A stretch of 64,000 nt of DNA from Peribolospora baueri (GCA_029717555.1 JAMDHS010000091.1:1-64000), one strand, 5' to 3'; positions 47,379 to 61,000 are shown, numbered from the stretch's first letter. Numbers and translations: made by a program. The notes: generated by a model not told the origin, from the sequence alone.

Positions 47379-48004
47379 GTCAAGGCAGGGTTCGTTCTAG
47401 TCGTAGGACTTGAGTCCTCTGCCTATGCTCGAGGTGGCTTCGAAGGACTCGAAGGATAAGAGCACGTTGTGGCAGCCATACTGTACGAGTACTCTCACTA
47501 GAGCCCGTAGACGGAACGGAGCGTGGAAACGTGATAAAGCAGCAACTGCGCCCATGCAGATCCTATTTCCCACTTCACACGCTCACCAAGCCGACGTCGG
47601 GTGAGCTGCAAGATGGTAGGGTAGAAGAGGGAAACGTTCGGTGGCTCGACTTGCCGACCTCAGGCCTGCTCTCCTCGGGCGGTCACGATGACCAAGGTGA
47701 GGACGGGCGAAGGAAAGAGCGAAGAGAGACGGTTTGGAGATTCGCTGGGCGCGTTTCGTCACACCTGCCTACCTGCGTTCTGCTTTGACTGCGCTGTGTA
47801 ACGGCCCTTCTTCTCGTATATCGTTCGAGGACAGTGGTCCCCATCTGCGTATTGATCACTCCTGCGAAAAGACTTTGGGCTGAGTCGTGGTGAAGTGGAA
47901 AGATGTGTAAAATCGCGGTGCCGTTTGATTTTGCGGGCCGCGTCGGTCGATCGCTCGCTGCACTCTTTCATCCGTCACCACCACCATCGCTTGCACCGTC
48001 CACC
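47379..48004. other. Intergenic, upstream of TAF7
   Basis: About 625 nt with no supported gene. An in-frame ATG at 47903 lies upstream of the chosen TAF7 start; CACCATGG at 48005 is the better initiation context. Confidence 0.5.
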
Positions 48005-50426
48005 ATGGACGGGAATAACACCGACGACAACAGTGCCGCGGGAGCGAGCGCCATCGTGGATGCGTCCTCCTCGCAGCCGGGCATCTCTACTTCCTCCATC
48101 ACCACCGTCGGCGACACGCAGCCTCCTCAGTATCCTCCTTCGCCACATTCCCAGCCCACGACTGTCACAACGACAGACGACAGCTTCGCAAAGCCGAGTG
48201 ACAGTTCGACATCCCAAACTCTGCTCCAGTCATCTGTACCCACCTCGACATGGACGTCAATGGAAGCGGAACAGCAAGTCGGACCGTCGTCCCAAAGCAA
48301 TTCTTTTCCGAATGTCCCGTTCATGATCGCTCCCGAGAACCACATCGCTCCCACCCCCTCCAGCTCCTCCTCGCAGCACGGCTCAAACCCAGACGCAGGC
48401 AAAGGAGGACGAGGTGGCAGCGGCCGAGGGGGAAAGTCCAGAAGGGGCTCCACCATTACCCGGCTCAATGTGGGCGTAGCGGCCGACGGGAGCTTGCCGG
48501 ACCGACAACGACGCAAGTCCATGAGAGCAAAGGAGAGCTTACAGTCCGAGTTCGCCTTTGGGGAGTACGAGCGCGGCGATGTCCCGGATGGTCGTGGCGA
48601 CGGTGGAGGAGGAGGAGGAGCCGCGGGGGAAGCAAAAAAGCTGCGAAGAGCGTCCAGGCTTGGAGGGCCTCACGCCGGCAAGGGCAAGGGGTGGAGGAAA
48701 GGGCAAGGCAAAGGCCCCGCCCCGAAGATTTCTCTTCGTCTGGCCGAGGGGGGTTCTAGCGCGGCTGCAATAGAGGCGAGGTACATGCAGGGGTATAACC
48801 GCGAGCTGGATTCCAGCGATGACGAGGGACTGGCGTTCGAGGAGCAGTTCATACTCAGGATGCCTGAGGGTCCGGATTGTGAGCGACTCAGGGAGATGGT
48901 CAAGAAGAAGAAGGTCGGAGAAGATGTTTGGTTCAAGTTTAAGGGTGCGTCGAGGATCTCTGGCTTGATCCGGTGGAGCGAAGCGCGATAAACCCGTGAG
49001 TATGATGGTGCTGACCGTTCGATGATGTTAAACCCTCGCCGCTTAGACTCCCGTCGAGCCGTCTTCCACATCGGAGACACTACCTATTCTGCCAAGCTAG
49101 TGGACCTTCCGAGCATCATAGAGAGTCAGAAAACTCTGGACAACAAGCATATGTTCAAGGTCGCTGATATTTGCCAGGTGAGCGCCGGAGCTACGTGCGA
49201 GCCTGTCCACTCTGGTCTGCCAGTCGTCTTCTGGGCCTTACCGTTCATGAATCCATCCCTTGACCATCGTCCTCTTTCCCTGTTCTCTCGATGCGCAGAT
49301 GCTCCTTGTGGAAGACCCTCTCGCTTCAGAAGACGTCGTAACCGAAGGCTCGGGCAAGCCAATGAACGTCGAGGACTTCGTCTTCCCACACGGCATCACC
49401 CCTCCCATGAAGCACGCGCGCAAAAGGCGCTTCCGCAAGAGAGTTGCTCGAAGGGTGAGCCGGCGGTGCGATTGTTGGTTGGCGTAAGATCGAGAGCTTT
49501 CTCGTTGACTTGGTTTTTATGGTCTTTTGCGTCGCCCTGACAGACCATCGAGACTGTCGAGAAGGAGGTGGAACGATTATTGGAGGAGGACGCCAAGGCG
49601 GAGAAAGTCCAGTTCGGTGAATAAAACAGCATGACCGATGTATTTGCTATTCCAAAGAGGAGGGCCTATGCTGACTATTTGATGATCACGTCCGCCCGGA
49701 CCCTTCTTTCTTCGACAGAAATCCTGGACGGAGTCAACGCTGATCTCTCCGACTCAGAGTTCGGCACACCTCTTCCCGGCGAGACGCCACGTCCGGAAGC
49801 GAGATCGGGGACGGAGGCGATGTCGGAGCTCGGGGAGGGCGAGACACCTCGTCGACTCACCGAGGACGAAGGCGGTGCCGAGGGGGAGGAAGGAGACCTG
49901 GGAAGCGACGCTGGCGGGAGCGTGTTTGGCGGATCGGACGAGGGCGAAGGAGAGGGCGAGGGAGAGTTCGATGCAGATCTCGCTGCGGAGCTGGACAAGG
50001 AGATGCAAGGCTTGGAAGAGGACGAGGAAGAGGAAGGAGAGGGCGAGGAGGATGAGGACGATGAGGATGAGGACGATGAGGACGAAGACGAGGGAGAAGA
50101 GGACGAGGAGATGGATGAGGAGAGTCTCGAGCTCGCCAGGAGGCATAAGCTCCTCCTCGCCGAAGTGCGCGATCTTGACACCGCCGTCAAGAAGAAGGAG
50201 GCTGAGGTGACCGGCACTACGAACCCGCTCATTAAGGTGAGTCTTCTTGAGCCATTCTCAGGTCCTATTTCATGCACCAGGTAGTGCCGATGTGCTGCTC
50301 ACTAACCGTGGGGATTCCCTCCCTTCCCGCTCGTGTTCACAGCAACGCCACGAGGACTCATTACGAAAGCTCGTCGCCGAACGCGATATCAAGCGCAACC
50401 AGCTGGAGCAAAACGGCGCCGCTTGA
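48005..50426 (+). CDS. TAF7: TFIID subunit TAF7
   Basis: Subunit of TFIID that contacts TAF1 and regulates promoter binding. Six exons: 48005-48944, 49047-49177, 49299-49454, 49544-49616, 49719-50236 and 50343-50426, giving 633 residues with exact phases. The TAFII55 domain begins near residue 275: FEEQFILRMPEGPDCERLRE, VWFKFKDSRRAVFHIGDTTY, SAKLVDLPSIIESQKTLDNK, ADICQMLLVEDP, then FVFPHGITPPMKHARKRRFR. A Gly/Arg-rich segment precedes the domain. A long Glu/Asp tract with a GAGGACGAT-type coding repeat follows, then a short coiled-coil-like end. An in-frame upstream ATG at 47903 would add 34 residues; the CACCATGG start is preferred. Confidence 0.9.
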
Positions 50427-50729
50427 GAGTAGCTCCTTCCGACCGATTTCTGTAGGCGCAGCAGCTGTTCTCTGTGATCCACAGCTACCGCCGTCGTCTG
50501 CTTGCACCATTCCCGTGGATAGGCGGGATGCTGTTCTTGCTAATGGGATCAGTGCTTGAAATACACGGCGCGAAATGGACTAGCATACAGGTACCAGGGG
50601 CCGAAACATGCTAGGACGAAGTCAAAACGACGCACACACCTGCCAGCGCTTTCTCAGCGCTCTTCTCAATGGACTAGGATGCTCTTCAACCTACGAATCT
50701 CGATGGCTTAAGTGAAACTCTTCCTTTTC
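50427..50729. other. Convergent intergenic gap between TAF7 and ULS1-like gene
   Basis: About 300 nt between two stop codons; nothing recognisable beyond 3' flanking sequence. Confidence 0.5.
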
Positions 50730-53700
50730 TCACTCCTGTTCAACATTGAACAGCTTCGCCAGCTCGCCGACGGTGAGACTCTTCATCTTCTTGCCGGTCC
50801 CTTCCCCAAGAGCTCCGTCGGCGAGGCCCTGCTTACGCGCCTGCATCTCTGCGATCCTCGACTCGACCGAGTCTTGCACGAGGAAGCGCGACACAAACAC
50901 GTCTTTCGTCTGTCCTAGACGGTGCGCTCGGTCCTGCGCTTGGAGCTCCGTCTGCGGAGCTCAATATCAACGGAGATGAAGATGTTAAGACATGAGAGCC
51001 TCATTTTCATCGGAGAGGTCGTCTCGACTCACAGCTGGGTTCCAGGCAAGGTCGACTGGAACAGAATGATGGAAAAAGAAGATGAGGACGGCCCTGGGCA
51101 CGAGGACATCCGGTTTCGCACTCACGATTAATGACCCTATTGGCCTGCAAGAGACGCCAACGAAAGAAAAGGGAGAAGAATTATACAAGTCAATGGCCTG
51201 TACGAAGGGGCAAGACGCTTTCTGCCGCTCACCCTTGTCAAATTCAGACCGACCCCGCCGCACTTCAGCGAGACGAGCATGATCATCTTTGACTGTGAAG
51301 GGAGGGGTTGAGATACAGAACTGGAAGCATCTGGCATCGCTTCATCCCTCCACAAGTGACCGGTCACTCACGTTATCTCGCATGAAACTCTTCTGTGGAC
51401 GCAGGGCAATAGGAGTCAGGGGTATACAACTGAGCTGAGTGAAAGAAATTATGGCTGTATGCGCCGCAAGCGCACTCACAACTGCCTCCCTCCGCTCATG
51501 AATCTGTGGAGCATGTACAATTTGCTGTCAACGCGAGTAAAGAGCGGTAAATTACGACGTCAAACGATAAACTCACGTCCATGGAACCCTCGAACATGAT
51601 CGTGTTTCGACCCATGCCGTTCTTGTCGAAGAACTTGGACGCGATGTTGAGCATACTGCGTGAAGTGCGATGATGGTTCAGCAAGTTGCAAGCTGAGTTT
51701 GAGCGGCGACACGGCACACTCACGTAACGAACTGTGAATACACAATGAATTTGTCACCAGGATGTTCCCTGGCGCTCTCATTCACGATTTTCAGCATCTC
51801 GGTGATCTGGAAAGAAGGCACGGGCGCGGTTAGAGGGTCTTTACTGCGAGCATCGGCCGCACCGCGGCCACGCTTCGCGCTCACCTTGGCGGAGGGAAGA
51901 AGCTCCCCTAGCTTGTCTTTGATCTCCTGCTTCTTTTCCTTTTTCCCACGGAGACGGCTGAGACACAAGCTGGACTTTTTGGAACCATTATCTTCCTCAA
52001 GCTCGTCTTGACCTCCCGACGACTGCGACTGATAAGTCTTCACCTCACACTTGACCTTGCCTTTGTTGTTGGTTTCTTCCGAATTCAGCTGCACCAAGCT
52101 CTTGCTCTCTTCCTTCGCTTCGCTCTACGACATGTGAGAGACCATCGTGTGAGGCATCACACGAAAGGCAAAGGCGGACTTCACGCCCGTTCACACTCAC
52201 CTTGGGCTTGAGCAAGTCATTTGGATCCGGCAGCACATCCTCCTCCTCGCTATCCATGACTAGGTCAACCACATCGAGACTGCCTGCTTGCCCCTTTTTC
52301 CCCGTGAAAACGTCCACAGCCTCATTTTCCGACTTCGGCTGCTTGATGTTTGTAACTTTCGATCCTTGCAGTTCAGTACCCAGCGGCTCGAAAGCAGAAG
52401 CTTTGAATACGCGCTCCTCGATGAAGGGCTGCCTGCACGACGGACCTGTAGGTGGAGGATAGAGGTAAGGCAATCGCCGAGCTCACCAAACTCGTAAGCC
52501 CGGAGGCAAGCAAGGCCTTCAAATCCTGACGTACTCACAAGGTCGTTGATTCGGGTCTTTCCCATCGACTTGGCCATCTTCATCCTGAGCCTGGGCAAGC
52601 ACGTTCTTGATGCACTCGTAGCAAAACAGATGCCCACAGGCAACAATAACTTCTTCGGTAGGCGTGGGAGCATCGTAGCTGCAATGAAGCAAATTCAGTG
52701 ATCAAGTTGGAATAGCACCATCACGTAGAGGATAAGAATGCCAAACATAGCATATTCTCACCACACCGGACACTCTGCATCAGGTACTTCGCCGCCCTCT
52801 TTCTCGGATTGAATACGGTTCAACGCCCGCTCCTCCATCCTTTTGAAGAGCACCTTTGATCCTTCCTCGCCAAGTAAGCATTTCGCGCGATTCCGCTCCT
52901 TCTCGAGTTCGTCCACGCTCTTAGATGCACTGTTGAAAATGTTGTTAATGTCGTCCACGGCCTCAAAAATCTATCCGGAGAAAGAAGCGTGTGCATGCAC
53001 GAGTTCGAATATCCGACCACAGTCACTTGTTAGACGAAAAAAAGAAAGTTGCCGACATGGGCAGACGCACCAGGTGAGGATGGTCGCAAACCTGAAGAAC
53101 AAGAATGAGGTTTAACACATGAGCTCGGTAATTCAATCTTCAAACCAAAAGAAACGCGTTCTCATACCTGACGGAGCCTCAAGAGCATGAGTAAAATATT
53201 GCCTTCATGGAAAGTATAAAGAGCATCCCAAGTCAATAAAGTCGCAGTACCATACAATCACACAAAGACCCACCTGTAGTTCTTCAATACCGTACCGGCC
53301 TTCAAAAACTTGTTGAATTTTGCCTGATCCTGCTTCTCGACGACGTCGTAGATCTCCCGCTGAAGGAGGAGGGTCACAACAATAAGTGTAAACTTTGAGA
53401 TGCGCTCCCATGTGCACTATGGAACACACCTCCGGCTGCGAGAGTTCAATTTTGACAACGTCGGTATGCTTCTTCGGCAGCTGGACCAGTGGCCGTCCGT
53501 CGATCTTCGTATCATGTGTCCGCCTCATGGAAATAGTCTTAAGTATTGCTTGAGCGCGGCGAGCTGCCACATTGGGCTTCCTTTTCTCTAGTCTAACGAC
53601 GTGGTCCTTGTAAGCCTTCCAATCGGAGTACGTGCTGGCTGGGAAAAGTCTCAGCAAAGGAAAGAGATCCGCAAGTGAGTTCTGTTAAGAGCACGGGAGG

Positions 53701-56700
53701 GAAAAGCAAAATGCGCGTGAGCGGTCGTATTGAAGCCTCAAGCCGGACCAAACACTCGCCTGTACAGGAGTACCAGTAAGGGCCCATGCGTATTCGTAAT
53801 TCAGATGCCAGGCGGCGCGGGACGCCTTCGTCACGCGATTGCGAATAATCTGCACGAGGGGAAGGAAGTAGGATTATATTCTTTCGTGCTTTCTACTTTT
53901 CCGTCTGTTTGCTTGTTCACCAAGCAAGTTCCGAAAGGAGGACAAACTCACGTGAGCCTCGTCAAGGATGACACGACGCCACTTCATCTTGAACAGCGTT
54001 CCTTTCTTTTTCTGCGACGAAACAAAACCACTGTACGTGTTGTGTTTTTTGAAATAACGCTCCGCTCTCTGCAGATGACTAACGTGCATTCAGCGTCTTC
54101 CAAGCTACGTCTCCAAGTATAGTCGCATATGAACCCACGTCGTGCTCGGCTTCTTCATCCAAAAATTCCGCGGCCATCGTCTGTCACACAAACAGAGAGC
54201 GGACGGGCGGATCAGCAACTCACCCTGAAGGGGTCAAGCGACGGGAGCAACACATACCTGATAGGTGGTGAGAACGCAGTCATATTTCTTGAGCTTCTCC
54301 AACATCCTTGATCTTGCGCATGCCGTGATATATGCAGACCTGACAGGGAGAGGATCGTGAGCGCAAGCCTGAACTTCTGAAAGGTCCTCTCCTCTCACTT
54401 TGAACAGTCCGGCCTCCGTCTTCGACTCGATCTCGTCCACCCATTGATCAAGGAGCGAAAGGGGACTTCGAGACCAGCGACCATCACGTGTCAGGCCAAT
54501 GTAGTCCAAAGCGCAGCTCGGCAAGAGAGGAACTTACGCTACGATCAGATTCGTGCGAGCCTTCTTGCCTGTTGTGTCGTCTGGCATATTCGCCACCGCT
54601 GTTGGGCGGACAGGGAGACGAGGCGGACGGGGAGACGAAAGTTAGTGAGCCGAGTGTGGGCGAGCCGGGCCACCGTCGAAGTTACGCACGAAGACCGATC
54701 GTGCTGACGGTTTTTCTGAAGTACAGAGATCGGCGTATAAGACAAGTCAGCATCTGACAAAGTTCCGCCGAGAGGACAATACGCACCCGAGACCCATTGA
54801 ATCGCAGAGCATACCGCCTATAAATTTCGACTCCTTCTCCATGTGCTTCATCCAACCAACCGACTGAATTTGATGTGGCACTAGAAACGGGGAATAAGGT
54901 TAAGTATGTGCGCAGAAACTCTGACCGGAGGAAGCTTGGCGTGCTCACTGAGAGGGATAGTCATGCCCGGCAAGGCCTGGTTCTGCCTCGAAAAACCGAT
55001 GAACTCCATCGCCTTGTTGATGTCCTCGTTCCCGAGAAAGCTCTCGGCGGACTTGTCATAAAAGTCAGCCCAGTTAAACTCGGACGGGCCAGCAACGCCA
55101 AAACCGGAGTTATTCCAGCCTTGCAGATGGCCACCTCCGTTGTCAGTGCTTTCGATACTGCTTAGTGGCCACAGCTCATGAGTAAGGTCGCAGACTAAGG
55201 TAGGAGAAGGACAGGGTAAATGGTAACTCACTCGTCCTTCCAGTGATGCATGCAATCCAACGACCAAGTAGGGTTGGTATCCTTGACCTTGACCGACGAA
55301 GACGAGGCGCCGTCGCCGTAGACTTGCTGCCAAATTGACTTTGTTGCCGCCTCGAGGCGGTCATCGACCGAGCTATGCCGATCACAATGGTTGGAAGCCG
55401 CTCCACGGGCAGAGTGTCCGTCGTAAAGGTCGAGATATCTACCGGGCAGGTAGAGCTGCTCATCTCCCAAGTCATCGCCCAATTCATCGCCCGAGTCGAT
55501 AGGCGTGGCTGGCGCACGAGAAAGTCGGCTAGGACTGAGACTGCCGGGAGTGCTGGGCGTGTGAGAAGCTTCGGATGGCGAGGGATAATGCGAATTTTCT
55601 TCGGCAGCTCGGCGTGCAATTCCTCGCGCCATGCGTTCCTGATGCAGCCGCATATTGTACTCTCTCCTCACAAGTTTGAGGTTGAGCTTTTGAACAGCAG
55701 TGAATGGGCGAGAAGGGGACCAGTATTCCGAATGCAGTGCCTGGTACAGGCGGTCTAGGGCGTGCGCGTCGAGACCCAAGGCGAAATCCGTTGGTAAGGG
55801 TTGAGGATCGTCCACCCACATAATAGCAGGCTGCGCCGGCCAGTTGCCGGAGGATCGAGTTCTCTTGGCCTGCGACTGAGGGAAAAAAAGGAGTGGGAAA
55901 TGGTACACGTATGCGTGTAAAAACAGTAGATTCATGGCATTAGACCGGTCACCGATATATAGATTTACCTCTATCCCGTTGGCCTTCACGCCATCGTGCG
56001 GGGACGAGAGGGCGACTCTCCTACGAACATAATCTCCTTGTCCACCTTTAGAGGAGATGAGTTCGCCGCCTTCAACGAAGACGCGCCGGCAGAGGCAGAG
56101 GAAGACGAGAGGGCCCTCGACGTGCTAGGTGTTCCGCCCCAACCTGAAAGACGCGATGTATGCTTGCTCGTAGAGGGCCGCACAGGGGCACGCGGACGAG
56201 TGAGGTCGATGACACCGTCGCTGTCCGAATTGTACACGTCGTCAACGTCGCCCTCAACGGGATCGCTTGAACGATGATATTTGGCGGGACCAGAAGAAAG
56301 ATCCGAGCTCGCAAAACTGCGCTTGGGCTTTAGGCCAGTATCGGGCAAAATGGTCCTGTCAGCTAACGCCGCGGACTGGTCCCCCTTGATCTTAGCAAGG
56401 ATATGGCGCTCGAGATTGATGGGCTGCTCAGTGTGGGGAGTAGAATGAAGACAGAGGCGATCCAAGGCGCGAGGGCAAGTTGACGAGCGGAATCGGGCAG
56501 GTGAGGGCCGGCGGAGTATTTCTTGTCAGCCTCCTTGGGAGTCGGCGTGGCCCGACGATCAGGGGTCTGTTTGGCCTGGGAGCGTCGACGCAGCAGGAGG
56601 TGCCAAGTGTCTTGCTTTACGTGCTCCTGCAATCCACACAGATGTTAAGCAGTGAGTCTTCAGCGATCGCCACGGAATTCGATCGCAGCTCCCCATACGT

Positions 56701-57191
56701 GGCACCCGGTAGTGCGACGGAGTGAAGCGACAAAACGACTCACTTCGTAACGCTCCAGAGAGCCGTACCCAGACAGTCGCCCACCGTCAGCCCCTTACAT
56801 CACCGAGGCAACGCTGGGGCCGAGGGAGATGGTAGCATTGCAGCCATTGGCATGACATTTGACGACGCCGAAGCCAACGCCAGGCTGAAGCTGGATCTTG
56901 AAGTCGGTCTCCACCGGATGGCGGACGAGGAAGGTTTTGAGATCGTCTAGATAGTCAGGAGGCGGAAAGGGCTGTAGCAGAGTGGTTGGGAAAATAGACG
57001 AGCGCACTGGGATAAGTTGAGAACGACGTCGATGACCGAGGTCGGCCCCGTACGGGAACGTCTCGTCTCTTCTTCCATGCAAGCATACGAGGCCAGCTCA
57101 CGTTAAGTCCAGGTGCCTGTGGCTCAATCGTCCTCAAGGCCGTCCGCCTAAGACGACGATCGTCAACAACGGTTTCCGATGAGGCGCTCAT
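50730..57191 (-). CDS. ULS1: ULS1-like SNF2/RING DNA translocase
   Basis: Swi2/Snf2 ATPase with a RING finger between helicase lobes. Uls1 acts on SUMO-modified chromatin proteins. Many short exons. In order: start MSASSETVVDDRRLRR (57191-57102); a C-C-H-H zinc-finger-like segment (KCHANGCNATISL then YEEHVKQDTWH) across 56971-56626; a Ser-rich region with VDDVYNSDSDGVIDL, a possible SUMO-interacting motif; MPHQIQSVGWMKHMEKE; GGMLCDSMGLGKT (Walker A); KWRRVILDEAH (DEAH box); YAWALTGTPVQNSLADLF; RING ECPVCYDA, CGHLFCYECI and CPSCRQPF; VSLKCGGVGLNLT; and QDRAHRLGQTKDVFV. Exons around 56,300-56,500 and 55,990 are not settled. The IYHG to LKKYDCVLTTYQ stretch is one base out of frame near 54,306. 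One intron (53759-53682) has a GC donor. RAD5 and RAD16 are the alternatives; no HIRAN domain is seen. Confidence 0.82.
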
Positions 57192-58065
57192 AGCGAAGCT
57201 CTCGTTTGGCGGAAAGGGACGCCGAAGACGGTGGCAGCAAGTGAAGGAGCGCTGTGATCCGTGACAATGCGGGACGATGTCTCAATTGACTATGTCACGC
57301 GTCGTGACACGCGATCATCAACACGTCGGGTTTAGTTTCACAAGCAGGCTATACTACTCCCACGCTGGGACTGAGAAATAGTGACATAGCTCGATTCTAG
57401 CGTTCCGCGGAGGAGCGACAGAGGGCTCTAGCAGCGCGTGACCTCGTAGAGGGCCAGGCACCCACGCACGTAATCCCACGCGAAGGAAACTACTTGAAGA
57501 AAGCCAGAAAGGCCGAGTACATGGGAGAAAGGAGGAAGAGAAGGAGATGGATGCCGAGCAGGGAGTAGAGGGCGCGGACGTAAACATCGTGACCACGTCG
57601 AGATCGAGTGTAGTAAACCACTTCGCTCCAACCTTTGCTTGCTCGCCGACGCTACGCAAGAGAGGTCTCGTTGCTGCTTGGTGCCTTGACAGGCACACGA
57701 CAGGCATGCCATGCGGTTAGTCTATGGCCGCGGCCTCCAGCAGCCGCCCCGACGGCACGCCGACACGAAGAGTGATTGTCCCATGACTCTATTAGATAGA
57801 TTTGGTAACGAGGGAAGGAGCAACGCGGTGCAGGACGAGTACCCGATCGACTGACAATGTCAGCCGACAGGGTGGCCGAACAACCAGCGACAGCAACGAG
57901 AAGGAAAGAAGGGAAAGGAGTCCACGGCTACTTCATACAGCTCGCGAAAGGGGAATAGAGAGTTATGTTTATATGTGCAGGTATCGGCCCCATGGAACGG
58001 TTCAACCTCAGAAGTCTTCAGCGCCCAACCGCCCGACCGACTCGACGCCCCCGCCAGCGCTGTAT
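57192..58065. other. Intergenic between ULS1-like gene and KEX2
   Basis: About 875 nt holding the ULS1-like promoter and the KEX2 3' flank. Plus-strand ORFs running into 58,400 are antisense to the KEX2 tail. No gene is supported. Confidence 0.5.
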
Positions 58066-61000
58066 TCACGCTCCTCGCTCGGCCCGCTCCGGCGAATCAA
58101 CGGCCCCATCGGCCCAGCTCCCGGTTCCGCTCGCCTCCTCGTCGCTCCCGCTGCGTCCGTGCCCCTCTTTCGAGCCACCGCCTTCGCCTCCGGCATCCAC
58201 GTGGCCCTCTCCTTCACCCTCGCTCTCGCGTTCGGGATGGTCGCGGTACTGCTCCGTGGTGGACGTCAGCGGTTCGTCCTCATCCTCAAGGGCGAACCTC
58301 TCGTCGTACTCGTCGCCCCGACCCTCGCGAGTCATAGGTTCCTCTTCTTCGCTACCTTCGCCGAAGGCATCGTACAACTGGAGCACGGAAAGGAAATAAA
58401 ATAACGGCGCGAAGAGTCCAGTCAAGGCCCACGATAACATGACTATGTCGACGACAAACCCTTCGCACTCACCTCCTTCGTCCGCTTCTGCTTAGGAGCG
58501 CCTCGGCCACCCGACTTGCTTCCGCCTTCGAGCGCGCTCATCGCCACATCATCCTCCCCGGGCACGAATTCATAGTCACCCGCGCGTTCAGACGCCTTCC
58601 TCCTCGAGCGCCTCATCCAGAAGAACGCGCCGACTGAGCCAGCGAAGACGATGACCGCGGCAAATCCGACGAAAAGCCACGTCTGGTTTTTCTTCAGGCC
58701 CTTCAGGTAGCCCGTGTCCGCCTCGGGGTTGGGAGTCGATGAAGGCCTGTGGTTCGTAAAGTCCTCGTGATCCTCTCCTGCGGCGGTGCCGTGATCGCCA
58801 GGCAAGTGCGCCGTCGGTTTGGAGTGCTGAGTGGTTGTGGGAGTAGGATGTCCCCAGTCGTGCGTCAAGTCGGAAGAGTTGAACAGGCCGTCGTCCCACG
58901 TCGTCGCCTTCTTCTCATCGATCGACTCGCCAAATAGCGTCATCCTCCAGGCGGTGAACTTGCCCATACTCTCCGGGTTGTCTCGGTCGAGCACGACGAG
59001 CGTCCACTCCCCGACAGGGTCCTCAGCCCTGCGATAAAACAATATGGACAAAAGAGTCAACCGTCATTTCCGAGAACGCTGAAGCCACCGAAATTCGAGG
59101 ACGAGGACAACTCACCAGTGTTTGAGCGTCATAAATGTCCATCCGGGGAAGCCAGTCTTGGCAGCATCGTACCGCCTCGGTCGTGCGAGGACGCTCTTAA
59201 TCCCGTTCGGACTGTGAAGCTCGACGCCAACGTCGCCCCTGCGATTGTGCTCGATCCAGACCTGCACGGTGATATGTTCCAGCTTCTCCAAGTTGGCCTC
59301 CTTCATCATGTCCCGAGTAATCGAGAACTTGGCCTCCACACCGTGGGGGGTGATGACCTGCTGGCTGACCGGCTGGTTCATCTTTGGTGAGATGAGCCAA
59401 GACTGGTCCTTGACGAGCTTGTGCGTGCGTGCCGCCTCGACGGTAGCGTACGCGTCCAGCTTTCCGAAGCCGTACTTGTGGTTGTAGGCCAGTCCCGACG
59501 CCGTCTTCTGCCAATCCTTGTCGCCGATTGCGACGGGTTGCGCCGAGTTGATGACCACGTGCTGCAGATCTCGCCAAGTCAAGTCGGGCCTGATGCGAGC
59601 GTAGGTGATCAGCAGTTACATCGCGCGGGCGAAGGTCCAAACCGTCGGCAAGCTCACCTGACTTCGAGGACCAGAGCGAAGACGCCGGCGGCGAGAGGAG
59701 CAGCCGCAGACGTTCCGCCGTGGTGATCCGTACACCGGTCCACGCCGTTCCTGCGCACGTCGGTGGTGTGCTTAGAAACAAGGCAAACACGGCGGTGGGC
59801 GTCAAGTTCCGAGGATCCAACCATGTTCATTCGGTCGATGACTTACGATGTGGTCCCTGCTACCCGAACTCCATGCGGCGACCATGTTCGCCGAGCACAT
59901 CTCTGAATAGTACGGGTGCAAGCCCTTCCTGTCTACGGCGGCTACAGTGACGGTATAGATGCTGTTGGTGTACCCGTCAAAGTTGCACTGGTCCCCCTGA
60001 CCGCCTCCGTTGCCTCCGGCGAAGACGTAGATGCTCCCCTTGCCGTCACGACCGTTCTGGATACCGTTGAGAAAAGCCTTGCGGATGAGACCCTTGGGCG
60101 CGTCCATTGAGCGACCGTCGTCCGGAGGACCCCAGGAGCACGAGTAGATGTGATTCTTTTCCATGCGGTAATTGAGCGCCGCCGCCTCGTCTACGTCAGA
60201 GATGGGGCCCGATAGGATTCGGAGACCGGACACATGGGCGCCGTAGGCGACGCCGACGCCGCACACGTCGTTCTTGACCGCCGCGATCTCACCGGCACAG
60301 CGAGTGCCGTGCTGATCATCAGAGAGGCGAGGTGAAGGTAGCTCCACGTGGTCGTTGAAGTCGTACGAGCCGTCGAAGAACTGTCTCAGAGGGGGCCGAA
60401 AATGTCAGTAACTGCTCGGCTCGACCAAGGCGAAAAGAAGACCTGGTTCAACAAAGAAACAGAGGTATGACACCCACAAAGTTGTCCTTCAGGTCCCCAG
60501 ACTCATGGTCCACGCCATCGTCGATGAGAGCCACATTCACGCCTTTGCCAGTGACCCCTTGAGCCCACACGCCGCTGACGTTGAGCGCGTTGTCGGGAAT
60601 ATCATCGTTGACAAGATGCCACTGCTCCGGGAAGATCGGGTCAAAGATGCCGAACTTTGTGCTGACCATGGCGGAAGTTTCAACGGAGCTGCCGGGAATG
60701 GGCGGGGGCGCCCTCGGGTCAAAGGAAGGCGAGGTGGCGTTGAGGTAATAGGAAGCGAAGTCGAGGTGAGCGTCCGACCTTTCGAGATGCTCTTCGGGCA
60801 GGCCCATGGATCGCTTGGCGCGCAGGCGCAGGTGTTGTCGCTCGACGCCCACGATGGATCTCGAAAGGAGAACGGGATCGTGCTGGCCATCCGATCGACG
60901 GTGGAAAGCGTGGGGAAGGAGACGCGAGAGAAGCGAGCTAGAGGAAGAGGACTCGGATCGCCTGCGAAGCGCCTCCCACCTGCCCAAGACGGGGTCACCC

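Noticed and set aside
49675-50277. 200-codon Ser-rich minus-strand ORF
   Set aside because: Mirror of the TAF7 acidic repeat tract.
56744-56804. In-frame stop in the second ULS1 exon read as a gene break
   Set aside because: A 51-nt GT-AG intron followed by a 9-nt exon removes it and keeps both flanking frames.
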